Source: Roseateles noduli
Lineage (GTDB): Bacteria; Pseudomonadota; Gammaproteobacteria; Burkholderiales; Burkholderiaceae_C
DNA: 64,000 nucleotides
Reading direction: 5' to 3'
NCBI GenBank assembly: GCA_002205125.1
Contig: NIOE01000014.1
Coordinates: 62,001 to 126,000 of the forward strand
Made by a program: the position numbers and the translations under genes. Numbering within the stretch: position 1 is the first letter of the stretch; every line of letters starts with the position of its first letter. This document shows positions 16,614-28,344 of this stretch, one piece after another. The notes below the pieces were generated by a model. The model ran no database searches and was not told where the DNA came from. It saw nothing but the letters and a program-made list of their open reading frames with translations.

Positions 16614-19600
16614 TCGTCAGCGTCTGCTCCGCGACCAGACGATAGAGCTGACGCGCATCGGCCAGCTCGACCATCGGCACGACCGGCAGGATCGCGCCGT
16701 CGCGGCCCGCCAGCTCGCGCTGCACCGGCACCTGCAGCGTCGCCGGGGCGATCACGCCCGCCAGTCGCGACGCGCGCAGCACCGCGCCGAGCTGGTCCGC
16801 CGGCAGCAGCTGCATCGCCGCCGCCGTCACGCCGCCGCGCATCAGCGCCGTACGCAGTTCCTGCGCCACATCGCCGCCGCCGACGATCGCGACCGCGTTG
16901 CCCGCCACCAGCGCCGCGCCCAGCGCGCGCGCCAGCTCCTCCGGCGAGGCGCCCTGCGCCAGCACCGCGATCACGCCGCGGCCATGCAGGCGCAGCTCGT
17001 TGCTCTCGCCGGTCGGGCCGGGCAGCTTCACGTCGACCAGCGTGCGCCGCGCACCGGCGGCCAGCGTGCGCCAGGCCCCGGCGACCATCGGCCCCTGGCC
17101 GGCGGCGGAGCGCTCCAGCGCCGTCGCGCGCTCTTCGACGGGCCGCTCGGCCCAGCCTTCATGCGCGGTGAACAGCGGCGCCAGATCGGCGCCCGCGCCG
17201 GTCGTCGACAGCGCCGGCGCCTCGGCCGAAGCCTCCACCTTCGGCTGCGCGACGAAGCGCAGCAGGTAGTGCGGGCCGCCCGCCTTCGGGCCGGTGCCGG
17301 ACATGCCTTCGCCGCCGAACGGCTGCACGCCGACCACCGCGCCGATGATGTTGCGGTTCACGTAGACGTTGCCGATGCGTGCCTCCGAGGCCAGCCGCAG
17401 CGCGCGGCTGTCGATCCGCGTCTGGATGCCCAGCGTCAGGCCGTAGCCCAGCGCGTTGATCTCGCGCACGACGCCGTCGACGTCGCCGTTCCAGCGCACC
17501 ACGTGCAGCACCGGGCCGAAGATCTCCTTCTTCAGCGAGGCGATGCTCGGCAGCTCGACCGCCACCGGCGCCAGCAGGCGCGGGCAGCCGTCGGCCGGCA
17601 CGGCCTCGGCGATCAGCGTGGCCTCGCGCTTGAGGCGCTGGACGTCCTTGGACACGCCTTCGAAGGCCTCGTCGTCGATCAGCGGGCCGACGTCGGTCGC
17701 CAGGTCCGCCGTGTCGCCGACGCGCAGTTCCTTCACCGCGCCGCGCAGCATCTCGATGACGCCGTCGGCGACGGCCTCATGCACCGCCAGCAGACGCAGC
17801 GCCGAGCAGCGCTGACCCGCGCTGCGGAAGGCCGATTGCACGACCGCGTCGATGACCTGCTCCGGCAGCGCCGTCGAGTCCACGATCATCGCGTTCAGGC
17901 CTCCGGTCTCGGCGATCAGCGGCAGCGCCGCGGCGCCGGGCTTGCCCGCCAGCTGGCGGTTGATGATCTGCGCCACCTGGGTGGAGCCGGTGAAGCACAC
18001 GCCCGCGGTCTGCGGCGCGGCCACGAGGCGCGCGCCGACGGTCTCGCCGCGGCCGTGCACCAGTTGCACCGCGTCGACGGGCACACCCGCCGCGTGCAGC
18101 AGCGCGACGCACTCGCGCGCGACGACCGGGGTCTGCTCGGCTGGCTTCGCGGCGACGGCGTTGCCGGCGGCCAGCGCCGCCACCACCTGGCCGGCGAAGA
18201 TCGCCAGCGGGAAGTTCCACGGCGAGATGCAGACGAACACGCCGCGCCCGTTCAGCGCGACGCCGTCGGCGGCCAGACGCTCGGCCTCATCGGCGTAGTA
18301 GCGCAGGAAGTCGATGGCCTCGCGCACCTCGCTGATCGCGTCGCCCAGGCTCTTGTAGGCCTCCTTGACGAGCAGCGCGCAGTACTGCGGCAGTTGCGCC
18401 TGCAGCGCGTCGGCGGCGCGGCGCAGCACGGCGGCGCGCTCGGCGACCGGCGTCGCGTTCCAGCCGGCGAAGCCGCCTTGCAGGCGCGTCATCACGGCGT
18501 CGACCTCTTCCGGCGTGGCCTCGACCATGGCCGGCACCGTGCCGGCCGCCAAGGCGTCCAGCAAGACCTGGCGCTGCTCCGGCACCGCGAGATCCAGGCC
18601 CGACGAGTTGTCGCGGCCACGGCCCGCCGTGTCGCGGTACAGATCGATCGGCAACGGCAGCGAAGCCTCGTCGCGGATCTCCGTCATCGGCGAGGACAGC
18701 AGCTCTTCCGGCGCCACGGTCGGGTCCGCCAGCTGGTGCACGAACGACGAGTTGGCGCCGTTCTCCAGCAGGCGCCGGACCAGGTAGGCGAGCAGGTCGC
18801 GGTGCTCGCCGACCGGGGCGTAGACGCGGCAGGGAATCGAGCCGTCCTTCAGCACCTCGCGATAGACGCCCTCGCCCATGCCGTGCAGTCGTTGCATCTC
18901 GAACTTGGCGCCCAGCGCGCGCGCCATCTGCAGGATGGCGGCGACCGTGCCGGCGTTATGGGTCGCAAACTGCGGGTAGATGACGTCGTGGTGCCGCAGC
19001 AGCGCCTGCGCGCAGGCCAGGTAGGAGACGTCCGTATGCGGCTTGTGGGTGTAGACCGGATAGAACGGCAGGCCCTGCTCCTGGGCGCGCTTGATCTCGC
19101 CGTCCCAGTAGGCGCCCTTGACCAGGCGCACCATGAATTTCAGCCCGTGCTGGCGGGCGATCGCGGCGACCGCCTCGACGACATCGCGGGCGCGCGTCTG
19201 GTACGCCTGCACCGCGAGTCCGAAACCGCGCCACTGCGGGAAGTGCGTCGCGATGCGCGCCGCGAGCGTGTCCAGCAGCTCCAGCGACAGCTCGAGCCGG
19301 TCGACTTCCTCGGCGTCGATGGTCAGGTTGATGTTGGCCTGCGCGGCCTTCTCGACGAGCTGCCACACGCGCGGCAGCAGCTCGGCGTAGACGCGCTCGC
19401 GCTGCAGGACCTCGTAGCGGGAGAACAGCGCCGACAGCTTGATCGAGATGCCGTCGCTGCCTTCCGGCGACTCGGCCTTGCGGCCCGCGGCGATGGCGGC
19501 GATCGCGTTCAGGTAGGACGCCTGGTAGCGCTCGGCGTCGCGCTCGGTGCGGGCGCCCTCGCCCAGCATGTCGTAGGAGAAGCGCAGTTGAGCCTGCGCC

Positions 19601-20148
19601 TTGCGCGCGGTGTCGGCCTCCTTCATCGCTTCCTGGATGTTGCGGCCCAGCACGAACTGGCGGCCCAGCAGCTGGATCGCGCGCACCGTCGCGGCGACCA
19701 CCGTCTGCGCGCCCAGGCGCTTCATCAGGCCCGAATCGGCCTCGGCGTCCGGCAGGAACTTCTTGGACAGCGAGATCGCGCTCGCTGCCAGGCCCGCCAG
19801 CATCTTGTGCGGTCCGTCCGAGGCGCCGTCGAAGTCGGCACGACCCAGCTGGTCCGCGGTCAGGGCGATGGCGGTTTCTGCATCAGGCACGCGCAGCAGC
19901 GCTTCGGCCAGACGCATCAGCGCCAGACCTTCGGCGCTGGTGATCGGGTACTCGCGCAGCAGCGATTCCATGGCCCAGAACGGCGCCGGGTTCCCGCGCA
20001 CCTGCTGCACCCACGGGCGCGCCTGGTCGACCACCGCGGGCCAGTTCAACCCCTTCATCTCCGCGGCCAGGGCGCGGACCAGCGGGAGCTCCTCGCGGTA
20101 CGGGTCCGGCAGGCGGGAAGTTTCCGGCGGGAGGGGGAAGGCGGTCAT
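16561..20148 (-). CDS. putA: Bifunctional proline dehydrogenase / L-glutamate gamma-semialdehyde dehydrogenase
   Basis: 1195 residues. It oxidises proline to pyrroline-5-carboxylate (FAD, electrons to quinone) and then to glutamate (NAD). The proline dehydrogenase barrel spans about 150-450 (FMVRLVKGAYWDGEIKRAQ, LHGMGEGVYREV); the aldehyde dehydrogenase domain about 520-970 (Glu747 in LIAETGG, catalytic Cys781 in SAGQRCSALR). A further C-terminal dehydrogenase-like extension is present. The N-terminal ribbon-helix-helix DNA-binding domain of enterobacterial PutA is absent, so it cannot autoregulate; a divergent Lrp-type regulator sits immediately upstream. Confidence 0.95.
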   Translation of the reverse strand: MTAFPLPPETSRLPDPYREELPLVRALAAEMKGLNWPAVVDQARPWVQQVRGNPAPFWAMESLLREYPITSAEGLALMRLAEALLRVPDAETAIALTADQLGRADFDGASDGPHKMLAGLAASAISLSKKFLPDAEADSGLMKRLGAQTVVAATVRAIQLLGRQFVLGRNIQEAMKEADTARKAQAQLRFSYDMLGEGARTERDAERYQASYLNAIAAIAAGRKAESPEGSDGISIKLSALFSRYEVLQRERVYAELLPRVWQLVEKAAQANINLTIDAEEVDRLELSLELLDTLAARIATHFPQWRGFGLAVQAYQTRARDVVEAVAAIARQHGLKFMVRLVKGAYWDGEIKRAQEQGLPFYPVYTHKPHTDVSYLACAQALLRHHDVIYPQFATHNAGTVAAILQMARALGAKFEMQRLHGMGEGVYREVLKDGSIPCRVYAPVGEHRDLLAYLVRRLLENGANSSFVHQLADPTVAPEELLSSPMTEIRDEASLPLPIDLYRDTAGRGRDNSSGLDLAVPEQRQVLLDALAAGTVPAMVEATPEEVDAVMTRLQGGFAGWNATPVAERAAVLRRAADALQAQLPQYCALLVKEAYKSLGDAISEVREAIDFLRYYADEAERLAADGVALNGRGVFVCISPWNFPLAIFAGQVVAALAAGNAVAAKPAEQTPVVARECVALLHAAGVPVDAVQLVHGRGETVGARLVAAPQTAGVCFTGSTQVAQIINRQLAGKPGAAALPLIAETGGLNAMIVDSTALPEQVIDAVVQSAFRSAGQRCSALRLLAVHEAVADGVIEMLRGAVKELRVGDTADLATDVGPLIDDEAFEGVSKDVQRLKREATLIAEAVPADGCPRLLAPVAVELPSIASLKKEIFGPVLHVVRWNGDVDGVVREINALGYGLTLGIQTRIDSRALRLASEARIGNVYVNRNIIGAVVGVQPFGGEGMSGTGPKAGGPHYLLRFVAQPKVEASAEAPALSTTGAGADLAPLFTAHEGWAERPVEERATALERSAAGQGPMVAGAWRTLAAGARRTLVDVKLPGPTGESNELRLHGRGVIAVLAQGASPEELARALGAALVAGNAVAIVGGGDVAQELRTALMRGGVTAAAMQLLPADQLGAVLRASRLAGVIAPATLQVPVQRELAGRDGAILPVVPMVELADARQLYRLVAEQTLTINTAAAGGNAALLAGVH

Positions 20149-20262
20149 AAAATCCTCGGATGTTCGTGCGAGGGGCGCTCCCCTAGCGAATAGCGGGAGT
20201 TTAGGAAGTAACGCTCCGAATTACTCACCAATGTTTCTGCCCCCCACCGGATGGAATCCAGC
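20149..20262. promoter_or_regulatory. putA/Lrp-type divergent promoter region
   Basis: A 114-bp gap between divergent putA and the Lrp/AsnC-type gene. An imperfect dyad around 20206-20226 (AAGTAA-N9-TTACTC) is a plausible regulator site in the A+T-richer half. Proline-responsive control by the adjacent Lrp-type protein is the expected model (PutR/BkdR-like) but is inference. Confidence 0.4.
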
Positions 20263-20733
20263 ATGAGTAGCGTTGAAGACCTGGACAAGATCGACCGGCG
20301 CATCCTGGGCCTGTTGCAGCAGGACGGCCGCATCAGCAATCTCAAGCTGGCCGAGGAGGTGCAGATGTCCGCCACGGCCGTGCTGGAGCGCGTGCGCCGC
20401 CTCACCCGCGACGGCTTCATCCTGGGCTACGAGGCCCGGTTGAATCCGGCCAAGCTGGGCGCGCAGATGCTGGTGTTCATCGAGATCCTGCTCGACCGCA
20501 CGGTGCACGACGTCATGGACAACTTCCGCGCCGCGGTCCAGGCCCGGCCGGAGATCCTGGAGTGCCACCTGGTGGCCGGCGGTTTCGACTACCTGCTCAA
20601 GACCCGGGTGTCCGACATGGCCGCCTACCGCGAGTTCATCGGCGCGGTGATCTGGACGCTGCCCGGCGTCCGCGAGACGCGCACCTACGCGGTCATGGAA
20701 GAAGTGAAGAACACCACCGCCCTGCCGCTGTGA
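20263..20733 (+). CDS. Lrp/AsnC-family transcriptional regulator, probable regulator of putA
   Basis: 156 residues from ATG 20263; ATG 20251 would add four residues. An N-terminal helix-turn-helix (DKIDRRILGLLQQDGRISN, ATAVLERVRRLTRDG) and a C-terminal RAM effector domain (ILECHLVAGGFDYLLKTRVS). Full family length and no missing parts. Being divergent from putA with a short shared promoter, it most likely activates putA in response to proline, as PutR-type regulators do in alpha- and betaproteobacteria. That role is inferred from position. Confidence 0.88.
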   Translation: MSSVEDLDKIDRRILGLLQQDGRISNLKLAEEVQMSATAVLERVRRLTRDGFILGYEARLNPAKLGAQMLVFIEILLDRTVHDVMDNFRAAVQARPEILECHLVAGGFDYLLKTRVSDMAAYREFIGAVIWTLPGVRETRTYAVMEEVKNTTALPL

Positions 20734-20917
20734 ACGGGATGGCGCTGTCCCGGGATCGGTCCGGTTTCAGGCTGTGATTTCCACACACCGCCGATCAATG
20801 CAAGCGAATTCAAGGGGGAGATGTCCTCCCCCGTCAGCCCCTCCATCTGCGGGCTGACGTGCGGCGTGCGACAGGATCACCATGGAGTGCCTCTCCCGTG
20901 ATCCCGAGGTTTCCGAG

Positions 20918-21313
20918 ATGAAGTACCGGCTCTCCCAGACCCCGTCCCAGCTGCCGCGCACCGCGTCCAGGCCGTACGCGGGCAACAGCGGGCCCGACAG
21001 TGAGCTGCCCAGCCACTACGGCGACAGCCACTTCAGCCATGGCCACAGCCGCTTCTCCGACAGCGGCAGCACCTTCGGCGATTCCGACTTCGGCGCCGAG
21101 CCGCCGCCGCGACGTTCGCTCGCCGGCCCGGTGGAAAGCTGGCACGACTCCAGCTTCATCCTGCGCCGGGGACTCGAAGTGCGCGAGGTCAGCGCCAAGG
21201 AGTGGCGGGTGTGGGCGGAGCCACCCTCCTCGTCCTCGCCGTCCGCCATGTCGCCCACGCCCTCGGAGCCGATGACGCCGCGTCGGCGGACCAACGGCGA
21301 TGGCAATGTGTGA
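20918..21313 (+). CDS. Hypothetical protein with Ser/His/Gly/Asp-rich segment
   Basis: 131 residues from ATG 20918 (an upstream ATG at 20882 adds 12). No recognised domain. Residues about 30-55 are a low-complexity run of short DS/FS/HG units (SHYGDSHFSHGHSRFSDSGS). A later stretch, ESWHDSSFILRRGLEVREV, resembles a motif I associate with small uncharacterised betaproteobacterial proteins, and is the best evidence that it is real. The C-terminus is Ser/Pro-rich and likely disordered. It lies between the Lrp gene and a convergent cyclic-di-GMP protein. Confidence 0.5.
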   Translation: MKYRLSQTPSQLPRTASRPYAGNSGPDSELPSHYGDSHFSHGHSRFSDSGSTFGDSDFGAEPPPRRSLAGPVESWHDSSFILRRGLEVREVSAKEWRVWAEPPSSSSPSAMSPTPSEPMTPRRRTNGDGNV

Positions 21314-21358
21314 TGGGGAATCCGACCTGCGGATTGGCGGGCAGCGCTCGCGGCGGCT

Positions 21359-23701
21359 TCAGGCCAGCTGCAGACGCTTGGGCGCGCGGCGCAGCGGTTC
21401 GGGCGGCGGCGTGACGACGAAGTCCTCCGGCGGCATCGGGCGGCCGTAGTACCAGCCCTGCGCCCAGTCGCAGCCCTCGCGGCGCAACCATTCCGCCTGT
21501 TCGATCGTCTCGACGCCTTCGGCCAGCACGTCCAGGTTCAGGCTGCGCGCCAGCACGATCACCGTGCGCGCGATCGCGGCGACGTTGGCGTCGCTGCTGA
21601 GCTCGTTGACGAAGCTGCGGTCGATCTTCAGCGTGCTGACCGGCATCCGCTTCAGGTAGGCCAGCGACGAGTAGCCGGTGCCGAAGTCGTCGATCGCGAT
21701 GCGCACGCCGCGGTTGGAGATGCGCGTCAGCAGGCTGATGGCCTGCTCGGCGTCTTCGAGCAGCAGGCTCTCGGTGACCTCGAGCTCCAGCGCGCTCGGC
21801 GGGCAGCCGGTCTCGCCCAGGATGAAATCCAGTGTCTCGATGAAGTCCGGTTGACGCAGCTGGCGGGCCGAGACGTTGACCGCGACCTGCTGCGGCTTGC
21901 CTTCCTGACCCTGCCAGCGCGCCACCTGCGCGCAGGCCTGCTCCAGCACCCAGCGGCCGATCGGGATGATCAGGCCGGTCTCTTCAGCCAGCGGGATGAA
22001 GTCCGCCGGCGAGATCGGGCCGCGTGTCGGATGACGCCAGCGCAGCAGCGCCTCCGCGCCGATCAGTGCGCCGTCGCTCAGGCGCACCTGCGGCTGGTAT
22101 TCGAGCCGGAACTGCGCGGCCTCGTTGGCCTGGCGCAGCGCATGGGTCAGCTCGAAGCGCTGCTGCACCGCCTGCGTCAGCTCCGGCCGGTAGGCCTGCA
22201 CCGAGCCCCGCGCGTGCAGCTTGGCGCGCACCATGGCGACCTCGGCGTTGCGCAGCAGTTCGTCGACATGCGTGCCGTCCGCCGGGAACAGCGCCAGGCC
22301 GATGCTGGCACCGACATTGAAGCGGTGATGGTCGATGAGGATGGGCTCGTCCATCGCCTGGATCAGGCGGTCGCCGAGCCGCATGGCGGTTTCCTCGTCC
22401 ACCAGGCCCGACAGCACGACCACGAACTCGTCGGCGCCGACGCGCGCGACCGAGTCGCTCAGCCGCGTCACGTTGGCGAAGCGCGCCGCCGCCGTCAGCA
22501 GCACCTGATCGCCCGCGGCATGACCGGCGATGTCGTTGACGTCGCGGAAACCGTCCAGGTCGATGTACAGCACGGCCACGCAGGTGTGCTCGCGCTGGGC
22601 GTTGCCCACCTGGCGCGCGATGCGGTCGCGCAGCAGCGCCGCGTTGGGCAGGCCGGTCAGGCTGTCGTGCAGCGACTGGTGCAGCAGCTCCGCCTCGGTC
22701 TGCTTGATGCGGGAGATGTCGGTCAGCACGCTGAGGTACTGCACCTGTTCCGGATCGCCTGAAGGCGCCGGCACCTTCACGAAGGTCGCCCACATCGGGA
22801 TCGAATCGCCGTTCTTGTGGCGCTCGGTGACTTCGCCGCTCCACTTGCCGCGGCTCTCGATGTCTGCCCACAGGGCGCGCAGCTTCTCCGGGTCCTGTTC
22901 GGCGTCGCGCAGCAGCAGCGGGCGCTTGCCCAGCAGGGTCTGCCGGTCGTGGCCGACCATCGCGACCAGCGCCGGATTGACGTCGACGATGCGCAGCTCG
23001 TGGTCGATGACCATGATGCCTTCGCCGCAGTGCTCGTACACGGTGGCGGCGCGGCGGGCGGCGTCGGTGGCCTGCTGCAGCTGGGTCACGTCGCGCGCGA
23101 TGGCGACCTGGCCCAGGTACTGGTCATCGTCGAACACGCGGGCGCTGGACACGTCCAGGCAGCGTGCGCCGCTGCCGGCGTCGGTGCCGTCGTCGCGCCA
23201 GGTCAGGAGGCGGCCATCGGACTGCGTGTCGACCCAGCCCGGGGGATTCGGCAGGTCGGCGTCGCGGCGGCCGATCAGTTCCTGTTCGGTGAGGCCGACG
23301 GCGCGCTCGAAGGCCGGATTGCAGCCCTCATAGGCGCCGTTGGCGTCCTTGAAATACATCGGATCGGGGATCGCGTTCAGCAGCGCGCTGAGGCGGGCGC
23401 GTTCATGGCGAACGCGCTTGAGTTCCTCGCGGCGCCGGTGCAGGCGGCCGCGCTGCTGCAGGAAGAGGCTGACCATCACGCCCAGCGTCAGCCCGCCGAT
23501 CACGCAGCCGGCGCCCAGCCAGAACACGGTGGAGCCCGAATCGATCCAGGCCGGCAGTTGCGCGACCATCGCCCGCGTCGCGGACGGCACCGCGGCGGGG
23601 ACGGACGCGGACGCACCCGCCCACGCCGACGTGCTCAGGCACGCAGGCAGCAGCGCGGACACGACAAGGCGCCCCCAACGACGGTTCAGGCGAAGACGCA
23701 T
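21359..23701 (-). CDS. Membrane-anchored PAS-PAS-GGDEF-EAL protein, probable c-di-GMP phosphodiesterase
   Basis: 780 residues. An N-terminal signal-like segment and a transmembrane helix ([20 protein letters not shown]) precede two PAS domains ([40 protein letters not shown]), a GGDEF domain and an EAL domain. The cyclase motif reads GADEF instead of GGDEF, suggesting loss of cyclase activity or a role in GTP sensing. The EAL motif ([11 protein letters not shown]) and loop 6 (DDFGTGYSS) are intact, so c-di-GMP hydrolysis is the likely output. The signal sensed by the PAS domains is unknown. Monocistronic in appearance. Confidence 0.9.
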   Translation of the reverse strand: MRLRLNRRWGRLVVSALLPACLSTSAWAGASASVPAAVPSATRAMVAQLPAWIDSGSTVFWLGAGCVIGGLTLGVMVSLFLQQRGRLHRRREELKRVRHERARLSALLNAIPDPMYFKDANGAYEGCNPAFERAVGLTEQELIGRRDADLPNPPGWVDTQSDGRLLTWRDDGTDAGSGARCLDVSSARVFDDDQYLGQVAIARDVTQLQQATDAARRAATVYEHCGEGIMVIDHELRIVDVNPALVAMVGHDRQTLLGKRPLLLRDAEQDPEKLRALWADIESRGKWSGEVTERHKNGDSIPMWATFVKVPAPSGDPEQVQYLSVLTDISRIKQTEAELLHQSLHDSLTGLPNAALLRDRIARQVGNAQREHTCVAVLYIDLDGFRDVNDIAGHAAGDQVLLTAAARFANVTRLSDSVARVGADEFVVVLSGLVDEETAMRLGDRLIQAMDEPILIDHHRFNVGASIGLALFPADGTHVDELLRNAEVAMVRAKLHARGSVQAYRPELTQAVQQRFELTHALRQANEAAQFRLEYQPQVRLSDGALIGAEALLRWRHPTRGPISPADFIPLAEETGLIIPIGRWVLEQACAQVARWQGQEGKPQQVAVNVSARQLRQPDFIETLDFILGETGCPPSALELEVTESLLLEDAEQAISLLTRISNRGVRIAIDDFGTGYSSLAYLKRMPVSTLKIDRSFVNELSSDANVAAIARTVIVLARSLNLDVLAEGVETIEQAEWLRREGCDWAQGWYYGRPMPPEDFVVTPPPEPLRRAPKRLQLA

Positions 23702-23834
23702 GGCTCACCCAAGGATCTTTTTATGAATGGAGGGGCAACAACTGGCCCCATGTCGGCGCCGCCCGCGGGTGGCGGGGGTTCCCTCATGCACGACCGGCGG
23801 AGTATCGACGCCCGTCGGAAAATGTAGCTAGGGG

Positions 23835-25928
<2,094 letters not shown>

Positions 25929-26075
25929 TTAGAGAGGTGGTACCAGGAGCGACCAGCGATTTCCGCAACTCTGTGTCGACGCTGATATCGAAGTTCACAA
26001 AGCTGGCAAGCGGCCACAAGCCCCAGCAACACGACCCGCGTTCAATCGCCGCATTCTCAATCGGAGTGTCGGACG

Positions 26076-27365
26076 ATGCGATTCAAGACCTGGGCCTGGG
26101 GCCTGAGCGTGGCCACCGCCGCCCTGCTGGCCGCCTGCGGCGGCGGCGGCGACAGCAGCTCGGCGCAGATGCGCCTCCTCAACGCCAGCATCGGCTATGC
26201 CGCGCTGGACATGGCCGTGGACAGCACGACGGTGAACACCGGCGTGACCTATGCCGGCGTGGGCACCTATGCCGACGTGAAGACCGACGCCACCGGCACC
26301 GAGGTGCAGAGCAACAACGTCGGCAGCACGCTGGCCTCGTCGACGCCGACGCTGGCCTCCGGCAGCCACTACACGATGATCGCCTACGGGTCCGCGGGCT
26401 CGGTGCGTACGACGCTGCTGCAGGAAGACCAGGACGCCGCCGCCTCCGGCAAGTCCAAGCTGCTGGTGCTGAACCTGGCGCCGGACGCCGGCGCGATGGA
26501 CGTCTACGTCACCGGCGCCGACGAGTCGCTGGACGCCGCTTCCACCGTGGCCAGCGGCATCGCCACCGGGTCGGGCAGCGGGTACATCACGCTCAACAGC
26601 GGTACGTTCCGCGTGCGGGTCACCGCGGCGAACTCCAAGACCGACCTGCGGCTGGACATCCCCAGCCTGACGCTGTCGTCGACCGGCGTCTCGACGCTGG
26701 TCCTGACCGGCAGCACCGGCGGCGTGATGGTCAACGGCATCCAGCTGCAGCAGCAGGGCGCGACCGCCAACTTCCCCAACACGACCGCCCGGGCTCGCCT
26801 GGTCGCCGCGGTGGGCAGCAGCGCGCTGGTGTCGGGCTCGATCGGCCAGACGTCGCTGATGCCGACCTCGGTCGCGCCCACGATCGGCGACTACACGACG
26901 GTCACCGCCGGCACGGCCGACCTGTCGGTCTACGTCAACGGCGCGCTGATGTCGTTCACCAAGCCGCCGCTCACGGCGGGCAGCGACTACACGCTGATGG
27001 TATGGGGCACGGCGGCGGATCCCAAGCTCGCCGTCCTGACCGACGACAACCGCCTGCCGACGAACCCGACGACGACCGCCAAGATCCGGCTGGTCAACGG
27101 CGTGGCGAGCGCCACCACCGGACTGACGCTGAACGTCGACTACAGCGCGCTGGCGTCGAACGTGGTGGCCGGCACGTCGTCGACGCCGCAGGCGACCTCG
27201 GCGTCGACCTCCGCGCTGCTGACGGTGACCTCGCCGTCCTCGACGACGCCGGTCTACAGCCTGAGCGACCTCGGCATCCAGGCGGGCTACGTCTACACCG
27301 TCTTCGTGATGGGCGACAGCAATGCGATGGTCGGTTCGCTGCGCCGCGAGCGCTCGTCGAACTGA
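26076..27365 (+). CDS. DUF4397 domain-containing lipoprotein
   Basis: 429 residues. A lipoprotein signal peptide with lipobox LLAAC (Cys about residue 22), then a Gly/Ser linker and repeats of an immunoglobulin-like beta domain of DUF4397 type (QMRLLNASIGYAALDMAVDS; KIRLVNGVASATTGLTLNVD). Very rich in Thr, Ser, Ala, Gly and Val, as for exported beta-sandwich proteins. Expected to be anchored in the outer membrane or periplasm; function unknown. A strong intrinsic terminator follows at 27486-27519. Confidence 0.82.
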   Translation: MRFKTWAWGLSVATAALLAACGGGGDSSSAQMRLLNASIGYAALDMAVDSTTVNTGVTYAGVGTYADVKTDATGTEVQSNNVGSTLASSTPTLASGSHYTMIAYGSAGSVRTTLLQEDQDAAASGKSKLLVLNLAPDAGAMDVYVTGADESLDAASTVASGIATGSGSGYITLNSGTFRVRVTAANSKTDLRLDIPSLTLSSTGVSTLVLTGSTGGVMVNGIQLQQQGATANFPNTTARARLVAAVGSSALVSGSIGQTSLMPTSVAPTIGDYTTVTAGTADLSVYVNGALMSFTKPPLTAGSDYTLMVWGTAADPKLAVLTDDNRLPTNPTTTAKIRLVNGVASATTGLTLNVDYSALASNVVAGTSSTPQATSASTSALLTVTSPSSTTPVYSLSDLGIQAGYVYTVFVMGDSNAMVGSLRRERSSN

Positions 27366-27485
27366 TCCGCCGACGCCCCGACGGGGCGTCATCGACCGGG
27401 AACAGCTCCCGGTCCCGGGCCACTGAACGCGCAGTCCTGCGCGACGGTCACGATGACCGCGGCCCGGTGCAACTTCCTCCCTGTT

Positions 27486-27519
27486 GGCCACGTCCTCTCA
27501 CGAGGCGTGGCCTTTTTTT
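27486..27519 (+). terminator. Rho-independent terminator
   Basis: GGCCACG and CGTGGCC arms, with an additional CCTC/GAGG inner stem, are followed by seven T residues, the cleanest intrinsic terminator in the window. It lies about 120 bp past the DUF4397 stop. A second GC hairpin without a T-run (GACGCCCC/GGGGCGTC, 27372-27390) lies just after the stop. Confidence 0.9.
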
Positions 27520-27569
27520 GCCGGTCGCTGCTGACGCCCCTCGTCAGGCGAGTGCGGCAACATCGCGGC

Positions 27570-28304
27570 ATGTCCTCCACGCCGCCCCGCCCGACCGTGT
27601 TCCAGGTGCGCCGCCTGCGCCAGCTCTGGCGTTCGGCCGGCTGGCCCTGCCAGGACATGCTGGAGGTGGAGCTGCTGGCGCTCGGCTGGCTGGAACGGCG
27701 GATCGATCTGCACGGCCGCGAGACCTTGCGATTGACGGCACCCGGCATCGAGATGCTGCACCTCGGGCTCCAGAAGAACCGGAGCGTCCGCAACCGCCAC
27801 GAGGACCTGGTGGCCCGCATGGCGGTCGAACTTCAACGCGCGGGACGGGTCGTCTGGCGCGGGCTGTCGCTGCGCGCCGGCCTGCCGCGCGAAGAGGAAC
27901 CCGGGCGGATGCGATGGGTGAATGCGATGCCGGACGTCTATTCGGTGCGCAACACCACCGTCGAGGACTACCTCGAACCGGCGGTGCACGAGATCAAGGT
28001 CAGCCGGGCCGATCTGCTGTCGGAGCTTCGCCGCCCCGCCAAGTCGCAGGCCTACCTCGCGCTCAGCGGACAGTGCTGGTACGTGCTGCGCGCGGGCATC
28101 GCCGAGGTCGAGGAGATTCCGCCCGCCTTCGGCGTGCTGTTCGCGCATGACCTGATCGACGGCGAAGGCTTCCGGTTCGAGCTCGGCCGGCCCGCGCCGC
28201 GCCGGCCCATGAAGCCGGACTTCGGCACCTGGATGACGCTCGCCAAGGCGGCACCGGAGCCGCCGCCGCTCGACGAAGGTCAGGACCTGCTGGGCGAGGT
28301 GTGA
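27570..28304 (+). CDS. Hypothetical protein with PD-(D/E)xK nuclease-like core
   Basis: 244 residues from ATG 27570. An N-terminal winged-helix-like part (LLALGWLERRIDLHGRETLR, APGIEML) is followed by residues arranged as in the PD-(D/E)xK nuclease superfamily: Glu78 in a helix (RHEDLVARMAVEL), PD at 121-122 at the end of a strand, then HEIKVSRADLLSEL with E141-x-K143 and a following strand (QCWYVLRAG). This suggests a DNA-cleaving or DNA-repair role similar to MmcB/VRR-type proteins, but no named family was recognised. It begins 50 bp after a strong terminator, so it has its own promoter. Confidence 0.6.
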   Translation: MSSTPPRPTVFQVRRLRQLWRSAGWPCQDMLEVELLALGWLERRIDLHGRETLRLTAPGIEMLHLGLQKNRSVRNRHEDLVARMAVELQRAGRVVWRGLSLRAGLPREEEPGRMRWVNAMPDVYSVRNTTVEDYLEPAVHEIKVSRADLLSELRRPAKSQAYLALSGQCWYVLRAGIAEVEEIPPAFGVLFAHDLIDGEGFRFELGRPAPRRPMKPDFGTWMTLAKAAPEPPPLDEGQDLLGEV

Positions 28305-28344
28305 CGTCGAACCGCTATCCTGCGCGCTCGCATCAGGAGGCCCC

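Noticed and set aside
16420-20193. Very long reading frame (over 1200 codons) antisense to putA
   Set aside because: Arg/Gln/His-rich composition, no domain, and typical of high-GC shadow frames opposite a real gene; putA on the other strand is unequivocal.
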